Below, piece by piece: positions 48,671 to 61,090 of a stretch of 64,000 nucleotides of DNA. The DNA comes from Buxus sempervirens (Eukaryota > Streptophyta > Magnoliopsida > Buxales > Buxaceae): positions 3,777,883 through 3,841,882 of the forward strand of contig OX387183.1 in assembly GCA_947561395.2 (NCBI GenBank), read 5' to 3'. A program made the translations under genes and the position numbers. Every line of letters begins with the position of its first letter. The first letter of the stretch is position 1. The notes beneath the pieces are model-generated. The model was not told where the DNA came from and ran no database searches. It was given only the letters and a program-made list of their open reading frames with translations.

Positions 48671-48994
48671 TTTTTTTTTTTACTTTTCAGCTATATCATG
48701 CCTTAAACTTGAATATTTTGTAGTGTATAATTCTAATCAACTATTCCTTTCCTTAATGCCTTTATGGTGTCCCAGAATTTGTAATCGTAAATGCAGGTAG
48801 TGCTAGCTAGATTCACCGATATAAGTTATTTCTTAATCCACCCACAGGTTTGAAGGAACAAAATACAATTAGGACGAAACTGTCTTTGCATGAAATAACT
48901 TCTTAATTGTCTTTAGGATTGTTTCTTCAGCATTGACGAACTCTTCATATGGCTTTCTGTAGTCATTTGATCAAATCCTTTCTTTTGGTTGCAG
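48671..48994 (+). other. Intron-like linker between captured fragments
   Basis: AT-rich sequence with T-tracts and an acceptor at 48,994. It most likely includes the native intron preceding the C2 exon. The junction between the two captured genes must lie in or near it but cannot be placed from sequence alone. Confidence 0.5.
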
Positions 48995-49285
48995 ACAGTA
49001 TATGACAGGGACACATTCACACTAGATGACAAAATGGGCGATGCTGAGTTTGACATTAATCCACTTTTAGAGGCCGTAAAGATGCAGTTGGAGGGCCTTC
49101 CAAATGGAACTGTAATAAAAAGAGTGAAACCAAGCAAGGAAAACTGCCTAGCTGAAGAGAGCTGCATTTCCTGGGCTAATAGCAAGGTTGTCCAAGATCT
49201 TATTCTTAGGCTGAGAAATATGGAATGTGGTGAAGTGGAACTTCAAATACAATGGCTTGGCCTTCTAGGTTCAAGGCATTCATAG
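48995..49285 (+). pseudogene. Captured C2-domain (CAR-like) last exon
   Basis: A 96-codon exon begins exactly after a good acceptor (ttttggttgcag) with TVYDRDTFTLDDKMGDAEFD and ends ECGEVELQIQWLGLLGSRHS followed by TAG. This matches the C-terminal part of the single-C2 proteins known in Arabidopsis as C2-domain ABA-related (CAR), and more weakly the C2 domain of AGD12-type ARF-GAPs. CAR proteins bind membranes with calcium and recruit ABA receptors. The first half of the C2 domain, with the other calcium-binding loop, is missing. Frame and length are intact. It is fused in the same orientation behind the DUF1005 fragment, separated by about 320 bases that include intron-like sequence. Confidence 0.82.
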
Positions 49286-49828
49286 AGTCAAGTATATGTC
49301 ATATACTTGCTTCTTGTCATTCATGGTGTAAAAGTTGGTTCAAGTTTCTCAATCTGACAGGTTAATAGATTGGTGTTTTTGTTCGTAAACATGTATAATA
49401 GAATAAAATTTAGTGGTTTTTAGCTCCCATGGACTGTTATGAATCAGTGTTGTGACTCTATACATATATCAGTAAGGAATGATTTGCTGTGCTTGAAATC
49501 TCAAGAAAAAACTCTCCCCTTATGAATTACAAATAAATTGGTGTTTTTTAAGTTTTTGTTTTTTATAGGGATCCAAATAAAAAACAAGGCTTTGATATGT
49601 TTAATTTGGATAAAATAAAAAAGTAAGTGCTTTAATACATATGTTTACCAAACACTTTCCTAACTAAAAAGCACTTACTATATTATTAAGTGTTTAAATA
49701 AATGTGTTTACTAAACACCAAACTTGTCATATGAGCATTTTTTTATAACTATGGATAAGTACTTAAATAAGCCAACTTATCTTTTAAGTACTTATCCGTA
49801 AGCACTAGCAATCCCAAACGCTACCTTA

Positions 49829-52800
49829 GTGTAATCTCAATTATTTTCATAAAAAAAACTGCTAAATTAATCTCAATTATTCAAAACATTGAGAAGTCAA
49901 TTCTAATAAACAAGTCCTTTCTTTTAATTTCGTAAGACCAATGTGTCTCCCTGCAGACTTAGTATTAGATGAGTTGGCAAGAGATACATAAAACATATAT
50001 TGATAATTTTGCCCTTTTTATTATGTTTATTTAAATTTAATACCAAGATTACCCTTTAGTCGGTTGGTTCGATGTTTACAATTTGGCTCAAATGCTAAAA
50101 AAATAAGCCCGTTTTACATCTACCATGAAGGCATTTTTGGTACTCAAGATATAGATAAAGGTTTTTTAACTTTTAAACGTAAATAAGAAGGGGGAAATTT
50201 GTCAATTAATATTTTTCAATTATGATTTTAACGGTGAGAGATTGTTAGATACAAAAAAAACTAAGTGGTAAACTAGAATTTTAGAAGCCTCAAAAGGGAA
50301 AGCGGAATTCGAAAATTGAAACCGTCACTGAGTTGAAATCTATAAATGACACTGCTCTGTTACAATAAGGAAAATCTAAAAAAAAGAATTTCATTTATGA
50401 AATGTCACACAAACGTCCAATACAAGCCAGTAATATATGTAGAAGTCAACGAATATACGAGTCAAATTAAACTTTTCTGGATGAAGGGTGCATTATATCA
50501 AGTGTTCAAGTACTACTTTCTTGCCCTTTTTCTATTTTTTTAATGTGAAAGCTTGGCTACTCTTAGAAAATTAACTGTATAACGAACATGATATTGTATC
50601 AGTCCTTTTAATTACCCTTTTTGTTGGTATTTTTTCTTTTTGTGTGAAAGCTTACTATGAACCATGCAGAGAGCTTGGACGGGCTTACTGTCAGTTCGAT
50701 TAGAATGCTGTAAGAGAAGACAAAGATTCACTTGGAATGCTATCAGAGTAGCAGCTATCTGGTGCTCTGCTTTGAATTTGGAATTTTGATTTTGAGCGTT
50801 TCTGAAGTCCCCATAACTGTTGCTCTTTGTTTTCTGCTTTCTAGCTTCTTGTTTTGGTTAACCATGTATTCTTTTCTGAAAAAATAAAACCACACCCTGT
50901 TATGTTCTTCTTGTTTCTGTTATGTATGTTTCTTCCATGCATACATCCTCTTATCTTCTTTCCTTTTTATAGATGTACAGATTGACTGATTAAAAAGAAA
51001 AAGAGCAAAGCTGTTAGAAAAGGCAACTCAGTTATTTCCATTTCTTGTCATAGTCTGATTTAATTCGCGTACTCTACTCCCAGGCATGGATTTATCTGAA
51101 AATGAGTGTGTGTGCTTGGGGGCTACTCCCAAACACATGCCATATGAGAGACAATCTTCAGTGAGAAACTGCTAAGGAGAAGTTTGAGAACAAGAATGGT
51201 ATTCTCAGATTTTTTTTTTTGCAACCACAGCAGTGTCAGTTGTAAGTGTTGTGGAAATCACCAACCGAGATGGCGAAATAACAAGAAACAAGCAAACACA
51301 GAGACAAATTTTACGTGGTTCGGCATTAAGCCTACATCCACGGCTGGAGACGATGAGAAGCTTCCATTAAAATACAAGAAGAAGTACAGAGTATTCTTTT
51401 ACAAATGTCAAAGACCTAACTGCAACACAAAACCAAAAAAAAAAAAACTCACAAAATCAAGTAATTCTCATGTCTGTCTTCATCCTATGTACAAAATTGA
51501 GAACACCATATAAATACCCACAAAGAGAAGGCCTTTGGACACTGTTGAAGGAGAATACAAGACATCCACATAACAGTAAGCTTTGAGATTCCTTTCAAAA
51601 AATTGCACAGAAAGAGGCAAATTCTTGTATCTTTAGCTTTTGAATGTGAAAAGAAGCTTCCCTCACAGCTTCCAGCCATATCAATGTCACTGCTGTGTCT
51701 CACTGCTGTGTCTCATAAGTTCGGGAGTTAAATCAATTCAATTAATATAGGAAAAGAAAGGTAAGAATAAACAAAGGCAAACAATCCATGAAATTTAATA
51801 CATGAAATGTCTTAATTTAAATCATTCGAAAAATACCTGTCTGTTTCATACACTGAGAAATTCAAATCAGCTATCATGATAACCTTTATCTACATCCCAT
51901 GCAATTGTAGTACGAGGGTGGCCCAATTTCTGTAATGTTGGAGGCAGAGAAACAGAAAACCCAAAGGAAGCTTTTTCAATAAATTTGTCAATTGATATTC
52001 CCAACACAAATTAATGCATGTATAAAATTCAATTCACAAATGATGGAGCAAAGAAATTAAAAGAGAAAAATATAAAACTGTAGGAAAATAAATTACCTAC
52101 AAGGAAAACAGAGAAATTTTTTTATTATAAGCCCTGTATACATTGGCGGAAGGTAAGATTTTGATAGAAGGAAACATAAATGCAAAGATATTTATCTACA
52201 TCTATTTTTGTTTGAGCAAAAGTTATGACAACAAAAAGTTTTAACCATAAGACAAGGATTTTGAAGATGCACCAGCTCATTTTATGAAAATTTCAGTTGC
52301 AGAAGTTTGGTTGTTCTTTCACTTTTTTCAAATCAGCCAGAATGAAATCCAAAATCAACGGGGAAATGAAAGTGAACAATAGTATAAACATTGTCAGAAA
52401 ACAAAAGGAAAAGGGTTCCGAATTGACTAGAGAAGAGACTTGAGTCATAGACTTGAAGAGGAGAGTTCTAAAGATGATGAGATTACATGTTTTGACTAAT
52501 CAGGAAATGGTAAATCATAAATCCCTGGAGTATGAGCTGTCTTAGGCCAATCCTCACCTATCTCCCTTCTGGCATCTTAGGCAGAGATCAACTTATCTTT
52601 TGTTCTCAGGTTCTCACGTAACATTCCTGTTGTACATCTAATTCCATCTCTTAGTCATGCAACTGTATGAAACATGAGGTCATAATAAATAGAGTACCAA
52701 TTTATTGGAAATAATCCTCAAGAAAAAGGATGAAGATAATCCTGCCATGATGAAACTATAATTTTTGTCCCTAATAAAGATAAAATAATGAATTCAAATT

Positions 52801-55165
52801 TTATCACTAATAAATTTTCTTATCCTAAAGAAAAGGTAAGAATATAAATATATCACACTTCTAATAAATCCCCAAGAAAAATAATATAAAAATAAGAATA
52901 TAATCCAATTCCTTAACTTTCTAAAGAATTTTGATGATTCCAAAACTCCTTATACTTTCTAGGGTATCCCAAGTTTTTTTTTGGTTGGTTTCCAAAAATT
53001 CCTAAGTATTTATAAATCAGTCAATTAAAGACTGTAAACATCAAAATTCCAAGAAAAAAAAGTAAAAATCTAATAAATTTTCCATATGAAATTACATAGA
53101 TAATTCTAATTCTATGACTTTATAACAGAAAAAGAACCATATAATTTATTAAAATAAAATTTATTTAAAAAAAAATTAACTAATTTAGAAACAAATTAAG
53201 CTTTTAATTTAATATTAAAGATCAGTAGCTAAAAAAAATTATGAAACCTATGAGAATCATTGTCAACCTTCACAGTTGCTAGCAAAATTGAATATCAATG
53301 GCTTTCCATATGTGTAACCTTAAGTTGCAAGAGTTCATTAAGTGCCAAAGCTACAAAAGTGGAAAAACACTAATTCCATGGAAAGAAAAAAAATTAATAC
53401 AGAAGAATGCCCACCTCACGGGCTAAAAAAAATTCCACTCTTTCAACTTCATGAAACATGAGGTGATAATCAAGTCTAGCAGCAATGTTACTGATTCCTA
53501 CATGGACAGAAAAATTTGATACAATGAAATCAAACAGCTGAAGCAATAATTAAGATATATAATAAGCTCAAAGGGAGAAACAGAGGAGGAAGTGATGTGG
53601 TAGACGAACAAAGAAAGAAAAGTATGTTTTTACATTGTAAACATGTGAAAGGAACTTTTCCTTAGTGTGTTCTGAAGTCATCTCCAAAACCCAATGATAC
53701 AAGCTACTTCTCACCTAAAAAAGGCAAACAAAAGAATATCAATTATCAAGTACTAAAATTTAAGTAAGGATGTGAATTCCCATCACTGTTTGGTTTATAT
53801 CATGCTTCAGGGGCAAACAAAAGAATATCAATTATCAAGTACTAAGATCTTCAGCTCCACAAATTCACCCGCTATTTCTTCCTTGTTTCATAATCTGCAT
53901 CTAGTGTAGTGTAGCAATACATGTACCAGAATCATGGAATAGCATTTAACAAACATAAGGTAGGCAACAACATATATATATATATATATATATGAGGTAT
54001 TTTTTTTTTAATCAGAAAGTGATTTCTTCTCTTCTTATAGCCTTTTTTTATCTTTCTAATTCCCTAGGCTTAATGTGCATGGCAAGGAGCTTTTTTTTTT
54101 CTTTTTTTCTTTTTAAATTATCTTCTATGATTTAAAAATTAATTTGAAGAATAAATTCATCTTTTTTATACTTGAAGACTTCGGACATTAGCCATTTCTA
54201 TAAATGAAAAAAAAAACGTGGACAAGGGAGCGGCAGTGAGTGTGAACTTCTATAAAACTCAAGCAAATACCAGTTACATTTTAGAAATATGAGCATACAT
54301 CAAGGGAGATTCTCTAATTTACCGTTGTTAATACTTAAGTAGTGACCTAATGACCAGCACAGAAGAGTATGGTTTGACTATTTAAGAAAAAGAAAAAAGA
54401 AAAAAAAAAGGGATGTGAGATGTGCGTGAGTTGGACATTATCACTACCAAATTAAAATTCATAAAAAGCAGCTGTAATGTAGAATGCCCATCACGAGACT
54501 GATATCCCTAGTCAAAGGGATATACCAATAAAGATCACTTAAATTGATATAGAATGTAGTAAGTAATTCATAATATATTGGAGTGCAAAAAACTCTACAA
54601 ACAGAGAAGTCAGTTAAGAAAGATTCACCTCAACTACACACTGGTTAATGTTGAACTTCTTCAATCGGTCAATCCGAAAATATGGCTTCCTACTCTGAAG
54701 ATGCGGAACAAACATAAAACAAGAAAAATTAATTCGATGACAAGTATTTTGAGGACAAGCTTGTTTCCTGTATCACCCCAAACAATAGTATAAAGTGGGT
54801 CGGGGTGTGGCGGGGGGCTGATTTCGAAAAAAAGGAAAAGAAATGAAATTTACTGTGTTCAACATTACCTTCTTTCTTCAATGGTGCATTCATCTTCTTA
54901 CAATCTAGCCTAAGAGAAGAGGAAGGAAGAGAAATAATCAGTGAGTTTATTGGTGTTATAATTTTGATCAATTCTGCAAACAACTTACTTGATCTTTATT
55001 TTTTTTAAAAGACTTTTAAATTCAAATCGGTTGTTAATGGAGGTGGAGAATAGAGGAATATGTCTTCTAGAAACTGTTTATTTATTCATTTTGAAAACAA
55101 AACTAGCAAAATCGAATAGAATTTTACAATATTCGAGGATGAAAATTAAAAAAAAATAAAAAACC
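49829..55165. other. Spacer and 3' flank module of NLR3
   Basis: No gene seen. From 50,345 to 52,690 it parallels 22,500-24,900 and 40,330-42,750. From 52,690 to 55,160 it parallels 24,900-26,700 and 4,780-7,640. It includes an (AT)11 tract (53,972-53,993) and the dispersed LTR-like repeat (about 51,250). Confidence 0.65.
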
Positions 55166-58100
55166 TTAAACAGGACGAGAAATCAGCCATGCGTAGAAGG
55201 GTTGACATAAATTATTTGAAGATTTGTATGTAACAGATGGTAGGCTATAAATACGAGTGAATAAAATAGAAAAGTGGAGGAAATGAATACATACAATTCT
55301 ACTTTGGGGGATGTGAGCAATCTTAGGCCAATCCTCGCCTACGCCTCTATTGCATCGTCTTTCTAAATGTGGACATCCCCAAATAAATAGCAATTTCAAT
55401 TCTGTGAGGCACTGCATCCCTTGTGGTAGAGACTGTACATTCGGGCATGTTGTGATTTTTAGCTCTTTAAGGGAAGCAAAATTTCCAAGCCACTCTGGTA
55501 GAGCCATCAAATTGTAGCAGTGGTGGATGACAAGCTCTTTTAGACGGGTAGCATGTTGAAGCCCCTCAGGCAAAAGCACCAACTTTGGAAGCGATCCAAT
55601 GTTTAGTTGTTGAAGGCTGCGAAGGCCATGCATGCCATCCTCCTCCAATAAGTTAAGTTCTTTGCAATCTTCAATGGATAGATTTTCGAGTGTAGTGAGA
55701 TATTGCATCTCCCGAGATAAAGATATCAGACCATGACATTTCTCAATTGAAAGAGACCGAAGAGAAGTCAAGCCTCTCAACCATTCCCCTGGCAGAGGCA
55801 CCAATTCTGGAAGCCCATTGATTTTCAGTGTTTGTAGGTTCCGTAGGCCATGCATGCCATCCTCCTCTGACAAGTTAAGCTTTGAGCAATCTTCAATGGA
55901 TAGATATTCAAGTGCAGTGAGGTATTGCATCCCTCGAGACAAAGATATCAGACCATGACATTTCTTAATTAAAAGAGACCGAAGAGAAGTCAAGCCTCTC
56001 AACCATTCCCCTGGCAGAGACACCAATTCTGGAAGCCCTTTGATTGTCAGTGTTTGTAGGTTCCGTCGGCCATGCATGCCATCCTCCTCTGACAAGTTAA
56101 GCTTTGAGCAATCATCAATCCATAGATTTTCAAGTGCAGTGAGGTATTGCATCTCCCGAGATAAAGATATCAGACCATGACATTTCATAATTGAAAGACC
56201 TCGAAGAGAAGTCCAGCCTCTCAACCCTTCCGCAGGCAGAGACACCAATTCTGGAAGCCCTTTGATTGTCAATGTTTGTAGGTTCCGTAGGCCATGCATG
56301 CCATCCCCCTCTGACAAGTTAAGCTTTGAGCAATCTTCAATCCATAGATTTTCAAGTGCAGTGAGGTATTGCATCTCCCGAGATAAAGATATCAGACCAT
56401 GACATTTCTCAATTGAAAGACCTCGAAGAGAAGTCCAGCCTCTCAACCCTTCCGCAGGCAGAGACACCAATTCTGGAAGCCCTTTGATTGTCAATCTTTG
56501 TAGGTTCCGTAGGCCATGCATGCCATCCTCCTCTGACAAGTTAAGCTTTGAGCAATCTTCAATCCATAGACTTTCAAGTGCAGTGAGGTATTGCATCCTT
56601 CGAGGCAAAGATATCAGACCATGACATTTCTCAATTGAAAGAGACCAAAGAGAAGTCCAGCCTCTCAACCATTCCGCTGGAAACGAGGCACCCCCAAATC
56701 CATCTATCTTCAGTCCTTGTATGTTCCGATTTGGCTCCAGGGCTTCAAGAAATTCAACATTGTCACTGCCATCACCACCTGATCCCCTGTTCCATTTTAA
56801 GTTCAAATATTTTAGGTACTGCTTATCACTCAATTTTGCTTTCTTCGCTTCCGAAGTGGTTGCGTTTTCAAGATTTGTAATGCTCAGTTCACCTCTAAGA
56901 TTGTTTAGTCCATGTAGCACACTTAGGTTGGGATGTGATCTGTCCCCATCCTTTCCCACGTAGAAAAAGGGTAATGTCTGAAGACGAGTCAATTTCCCCA
57001 ATCCAGATGGTATACAAATGGACTCCCTGTCCCAGTCCAGCACAAGTTGCCTAAGGTTGACCATATTTCCAATATCCTCCGGTAGTGCTTCGAGTTGATG
57101 ACAATCCTCGAGCACCAAACTCTCCAAATTTGTCAACTTACTTATTGAATCAGGGAGTGTCTTGATTTCATAATTGTCGGAAATATCTATGTGTCTAAGA
57201 CTTTCTATCTTTCCAATATCTTTGGGCAGCTTTTCAAGACCACAGCTCAAGACGTCTAATGTTTGCAAATTCTGCAACATGATGATTGATTCAGGGAGTT
57301 TCTTAATAGAATAACTATCTGAAATATGAAGACATCGCAGATGTTTCAATTCGCTTATGTGACATAATTGCTCTTGAGGGACCGAGGAAAGCATTAGTAC
57401 ACGTAGGTACCTAAAACTTGACCATGCATCATGAGACACTTCAACCTTTTGATAATTGGTGAAAAATGTCCTTAATTTATGTGCTGCAGACAACCCCTGA
57501 TAATTGTCACAAGACAAAGTCATGTGCCGAACACACGTTGGAATGTGAGTATCGATTTTATCAACAATCAAGCACTCGCCCCCTGAAACTAATTGTGCAA
57601 GATCGTGCATGAGATCATGCATTTTACAACTCACTACGTTCCCATAATCATCTTCCTTTACGTCTTGGAAGAAGGATCTTGACAACAAAACATTGAAATA
57701 GTGATTGCCAATATCCTCCATACGTTCTCGTGTAGGGTTGGATGATTGGAGGAACCCCTGCGCCATCCATATCTGGATCAACATCTCTTTGTCAATTTCA
57801 AAATCCTTAGGGAAAAGCGAGCAATATGCAAAACAGTGTTTTAATTGGGAAGATGGCAAGTTATCAAAGCTAAATTGCAATACGGGCAGGACACTAAGTT
57901 CCTCTGTAGTTAAATTCCTCAACATTTCATTATCTCTGACACGCTTCCAGTCATCCTCGATAGGGTTACCGAATAAAAGGCTTCCAAGGGCACTCAACGC
58001 CAAAGGCAGTCCCTTGCACTTTCTTGCAATATCTCGACCAATTCCTTCTAGAGTTGGATTTTGTTGGTCTCGTTTGAAGGCACACTGCTTGAATACAGAC

Positions 58101-59131
58101 CAGGAATCAACATCTGATAAACCTGACACACAAAATGATGAATTTGAGCCCACAACTTCTACCACGCGCGTGCTGCGCGTAGTAACTAGAATGGTACTTC
58201 CCCTTTTACCACAATTCAACAAGGTTGTCAACTTTACCCACTTCTTACGATCCTCATTCCACATGTCGTCCAATACCAGCATATACCTCTTCCCACCAAA
58301 CTTTTCTCTAAGAAGAATTTGTTGTGGTTCCAATGCTAAGCCCTCCCAGTCTTGACGATTTACTCTTAGAAATTGTAAGATTTTTTCTACAATCTTTTTC
58401 TGGTCGAAATCATTAGAAACACACACCCAGATACGTACATCAAAATGATTTTCTATTTCACTGTCATTGTACACCAATGTTGCAAGGGTGGTCTTCCCGA
58501 TTCCTCCCATCCCATGGATGGCGATGACAGAGACCAATTCAGAATCAACATTTCCACAAGAGTGCTCCATTAAGAGTTTCACAATTTTGCTTTTGCTCTC
58601 ATCTCTCCCAATAACACCCGATGGTAAGTCAGACTGAGTGTCCCTTTGATGGTGAACATTATCAACAAGCTTAGCTAGATTAGGGGGTGCTCTGGGTTCA
58701 GACCTCCTTCGATCTTTTTCAATGTTATCTAATCTCTCCCTAATGTCCTTTATTGTACGACCCATCTTCCAAAAGTAAGCAAGTGAATTGGAGCAGCATG
58801 AAAGGAAAGAGCATACCTTTTCAATCCAGCTCTTGCTAAGCTCCTCCTCCTCCATTTTCCGTATCAGAGCTTCTGTTCGGAAGTCATCCATCACGTCGTC
58901 TGCATCATAAAGAACATCTTTAAGTTGTCTCAGCCAATGCTCAACATCATCCGTAATAATAAACTGCCCCTTCTCGACGGCCTTAAGAGTAGTTTCAATG
59001 GAAGATAATGTTTGGCCAAGCTTCACTTGCTCTTTCTCGACACAGCATAATAATTTCATCTCTTTGATCGCAGGGTCACTTAAGCTCCCCAAAATTGACT
59101 TTAGGACGACCGAGAGGGCTGCTTCGGCCAT
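55166..59131 (-). CDS. NLR3: CC-NB-ARC-LRR immune receptor (RGA type), 1,321 aa
   Basis: Intracellular immune receptor, one uninterrupted exon. The ATG at 59,131 ([20 protein letters not shown]) is chosen because it aligns with the NLR2 start and lies 104 bases from a TATA box; an in-frame ATG 56 codons upstream (59,299) would put that TATA inside the gene. Order: coiled coil with [16 protein letters not shown] (69-84); P-loop GMGGIGKTT (207-215); kinase-2 [68 protein letters not shown]; LRRs with five 74-residue tandem units. Up to RNBS-D it is closest to NLR2, and after it to NLR1. Relative to NLR2 it lacks about 49 residues of early LRR. Near the end one extra C shifts the last 50 residues to a different, hydrophobic tail. 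All nucleotide-binding motifs are intact. Confidence 0.95.
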   Translation of the reverse strand: MAEAALSVVLKSILGSLSDPAIKEMKLLCCVEKEQVKLGQTLSSIETTLKAVEKGQFIITDDVEHWLRQLKDVLYDADDVMDDFRTEALIRKMEEEELSKSWIEKVCSFLSCCSNSLAYFWKMGRTIKDIRERLDNIEKDRRRSEPRAPPNLAKLVDNVHHQRDTQSDLPSGVIGRDESKSKIVKLLMEHSCGNVDSELVSVIAIHGMGGIGKTTLATLVYNDSEIENHFDVRIWVCVSNDFDQKKIVEKILQFLRVNRQDWEGLALEPQQILLREKFGGKRYMLVLDDMWNEDRKKWVKLTTLLNCGKRGSTILVTTRSTRVVEVVGSNSSFCVSGLSDVDSWSVFKQCAFKRDQQNPTLEGIGRDIARKCKGLPLALSALGSLLFGNPIEDDWKRVRDNEMLRNLTTEELSVLPVLQFSFDNLPSSQLKHCFAYCSLFPKDFEIDKEMLIQIWMAQGFLQSSNPTRERMEDIGNHYFNVLLSRSFFQDVKEDDYGNVVSCKMHDLMHDLAQLVSGGECLIVDKIDTHIPTCVRHMTLSCDNYQGLSAAHKLRTFFTNYQKVEVSHDAWSSFRYLRVLMLSSVPQEQLCHISELKHLRCLHISDSYSIKKLPESIIMLQNLQTLDVLSCGLEKLPKDIGKIESLRHIDISDNYEIKTLPDSISKLTNLESLVLEDCHQLEALPEDIGNMVNLRQLVLDWDRESICIPSGLGKLTRLQTLPFFYVGKDGDRSHPNLSVLHGLNNLRGELSITNLENATTSEAKKAKLSDKQYLKYLNLKWNRGSGGDGSDNVEFLEALEPNRNIQGLKIDGFGGASFPAEWLRGWTSLWSLSIEKCHGLISLPRRMQYLTALESLWIEDCSKLNLSEEDGMHGLRNLQRLTIKGLPELVSLPAEGLRGWTSLRGLSIEKCHGLISLSREMQYLTALENLWIEDCSKLNLSEGDGMHGLRNLQTLTIKGLPELVSLPAEGLRGWTSLRGLSIMKCHGLISLSREMQYLTALENLWIDDCSKLNLSEEDGMHGRRNLQTLTIKGLPELVSLPGEWLRGLTSLRSLLIKKCHGLISLSRGMQYLTALEYLSIEDCSKLNLSEEDGMHGLRNLQTLKINGLPELVPLPGEWLRGLTSLRSLSIEKCHGLISLSREMQYLTTLENLSIEDCKELNLLEEDGMHGLRSLQQLNIGSLPKLVLLPEGLQHATRLKELVIHHCYNLMALPEWLGNFASLKELKITTCPNVQSLPQGMQCLTELKLLFIWGCPHLERRCNRGVGEDWPKIAHIPQSRIVCIHFLHFSILFTRIYSLPSVTYKSSNNLCQPFYAWLISRPV
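55568..56677 (-). repeat. Five 222-bp LRR units of NLR3
   Basis: Five direct in-frame 222-bp units, exactly 1,110 bases. The word CGCAGGCAGAGACACCAATT recurs 222 bases apart (56,231 and 56,453). Units 2 and 3 are nearly identical, showing the most recent duplication. Variable residues concentrate at a few positions, such as SIEKC, LIKKC and SIMKC. Confidence 0.95.
58492..58513 (-). promoter_or_regulatory. Predicted miR482/2118-family target in NLR3
   Basis: The P-loop codons are the same 22 bases as in NLR2 (29,726-29,747). The pseudogene NLR1 has lost this region. This is a prediction from the known targeting of P-loop sequences by this microRNA family. Confidence 0.45.
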
Positions 59132-59234
59132 CTTGTACCCAGGTATAGGAATACACAGCAAGCTGTTATGAAGAGATGATCTATAGGAGATTTTGTATCT
59201 TGTGGAAACGAAGGTACGTAGGGATGATTTGCAA

Positions 59235-59240
59235 TTTATA
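59235..59240 (-). promoter_or_regulatory. TATA box of NLR3
   Basis: TATAAA on the minus strand in the context GTCTATAAATTG, 104 bases upstream of the chosen ATG. The homologous NLR2 position is degenerate. Confidence 0.6.
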
Positions 59241-59299
59241 GACGCGTTGGGTAGGTGAACATAGTAAATGTGAAAATCTTTTATACTTTTAACGATCAA

Positions 59300-61085
59300 T
59301 CATGCAGATGCTTGGTCCGGCTGGTTGAAATCAACCCAAGACCAATCGAGGTTTGTGGCTGTTTTCCCCAGACCAAACCTAAATTTGAGAATATCGATTG
59401 CTCCAACCCAAATGCCAAATTGAACATATAACGTATATAGAGGTTCGGTTCAATTTTAAGTCGAGTTTCAGTTTGATTCTCTTCAGTTTAATCAAAACAT
59501 CAACCCAAAACTAAACCATAATTAATTCTTTGCAAATTATAAAACCAACCGAACATAACAATTCCTAGTTCTTGATCATGCAACAAGACGCTAATTTGGT
59601 GCCACTATATGTGGTTCCGCCTATCTCCACCCAATCAATGCTCGTCAAGCCAAAAATCAGACGGCCATGGAAGCCTTGATAATAAGGAACAAATAAAAGA
59701 GTGACAAATAAAAATTTAAAGGGACGGTGGCTTTATTTCAAAACCACAAAAAAGGGTGATGGGATGTTAGCCCATTAACCCCAATAATCGAGACTTGTAA
59801 GAGTGGAAAAGCAATCTCAATTATTTTACAAGTTTGCTATGTGGTCAATCTCAGGTCAAGTCCTCCCAATAATAATCACTTTTGTAGGTCATCCTTTTGA
59901 GATGATTCCATCTGCGTGTGGATCCTACCTTTCTTCCTATCAAGCTCACTCAATTGATAACTTCCACCCTCTAACATACAAATTAAGAATTTTCTCTACT
60001 GGACATGGATTAGGCATTCATCAAACCTTTAATATAGGGATCTGTAGCAAGATTCTCGACTGATATTATCAACTTGAATATCAGCTAGAGCACTGACTAA
60101 TTTGTACTCATACTTACTGTTGTACTAGTAAATCTTAAATGAAGTGGTAACTGAGTAACAATTAATGCTCTTGAATCCTGATCTCTCCTTATCTAGCATG
60201 TATGGTTTTAAATTTCTGAAAAAAAAAAATAATTTAGGATTGACAAGCCTTAAAAGAAAGCAACATATATATCCAAATAACTTTCTTTTCAATCCATTAG
60301 AGAGCCTTTGACATCAAACATGTCTTCTTTTTCTTTTGTGGATATTAATTGCCTTTCGTGGTCCTAACTCCCAAGTGGGGAGAGATGTGGCCCCCAATCC
60401 ATGGACACTCATTCTGAGGGGATGGAAGAGGTGGGTCCAATATTCTATCAATATTCAATGAATGATCCACCGAATAAAAGAAGAAAACGAAAGCTGAGAT
60501 AAAAAAAAAAAAAATCCGCATAAATGGAGCTCTTTTTCCACAAGATGCATGTTACGCCAATAATGTAAGTACGGGACACACTGCAGCGTGAAGAGTTTTT
60601 TCTCTGTTTTTTCCTTTTTTCAAAATAAAGAAAAATTTTATTTTTTTTATAGAAAAAAACCAATGCCACCAATGCTAATTTGTATCCATTTGTTCCCGGT
60701 GAGAGCCACCCCCACCATGGGCTCTAAGGACTAGAGTTTGTTTTAGGAAACAGATGACCATTGAACTTAATAGTCACAAGAAATCGCTAAGTGGCCGGCC
60801 AATGCCTAGAATAGAACATCAACAAACATAGAAAAGTATAACAAGATGAGATAAGATGCAGATTTATGTTGGTCGACCTTAAATGCCTACGGGCATGAGA
60901 GAGGAAGTGATTCCACTAAAGAAGAAGGCGAGTACAAGTTCTTCTCAACGCTTCATAGTTCTTGTAGCCAGTTTGATTATATTGTAGATAGACAGCCTAA
61001 TAATCAGAAGGCGCTCTCAAAAATCATCAAAAAGGCTTTGGTTTAAACTCAGATACATGCTCAACCTAGTAAGGAATTTTTTGAA
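59300..61085. other. Upstream region of NLR3, repeats only
   Basis: No gene. 59,330-59,560 has 'gaggttcggttcaatttt'-type sequence related to the MITE at 63,227. 60,700-60,960 matches the repeat at 1,870-2,140. An 'aataaag' and T-rich stretch near 60,600 has no recognisable feature. Confidence 0.5.
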
Positions 61086-61090
61086 GAGAC

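Larger units (their letters stand above)
47699..49825. mobile_element. PIF/Harbinger-like element 2 carrying captured gene fragments
   Basis: A 2,127-bp element with terminal inverted repeats GGCTGCGTTTGGGATTGCT and AGCAATCCCAAACGCTACC, flanked by TTA on both sides. The paralogous sequence at 21,965-21,990 reads through the site with a single TTA, proving the insertion and the 3-bp duplication. Its subterminal sequence ('tgtttaccaaacac', 'aaaagcacttacta', 'aagccaacttatct') closely matches element 1. It encodes no transposase. It carries on its plus strand parts of at least two unrelated plant genes, a DUF1005 gene and a C2-domain gene, so it is a Pack-type transduplicating element. Confidence 0.93.
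42777..52700. repeat. Tandem segmental duplication, copy 2
   Basis: Second copy of the 35,385 unit. It is longer for three visible reasons: a 2,127-bp PIF/Harbinger-like insertion (47,699-49,825), a 116-bp local duplication near 42,841-43,070, and spacer sequence that copy 1 has lost near 39,570 and 39,990. At about 52,695, where copy 1 breaks off, this copy continues into the receptor 3' flank ('ttggaaataatcctcaag') and on to NLR3. Apart from captured fragments inside the transposon I see no gene. Confidence 0.85.

Noticed and set aside
59132-59299. Longer NLR3 start at 59,299
   Set aside because: The extra 56 residues have no counterpart in NLR2 and would include the TATA-like sequence and probable leader.
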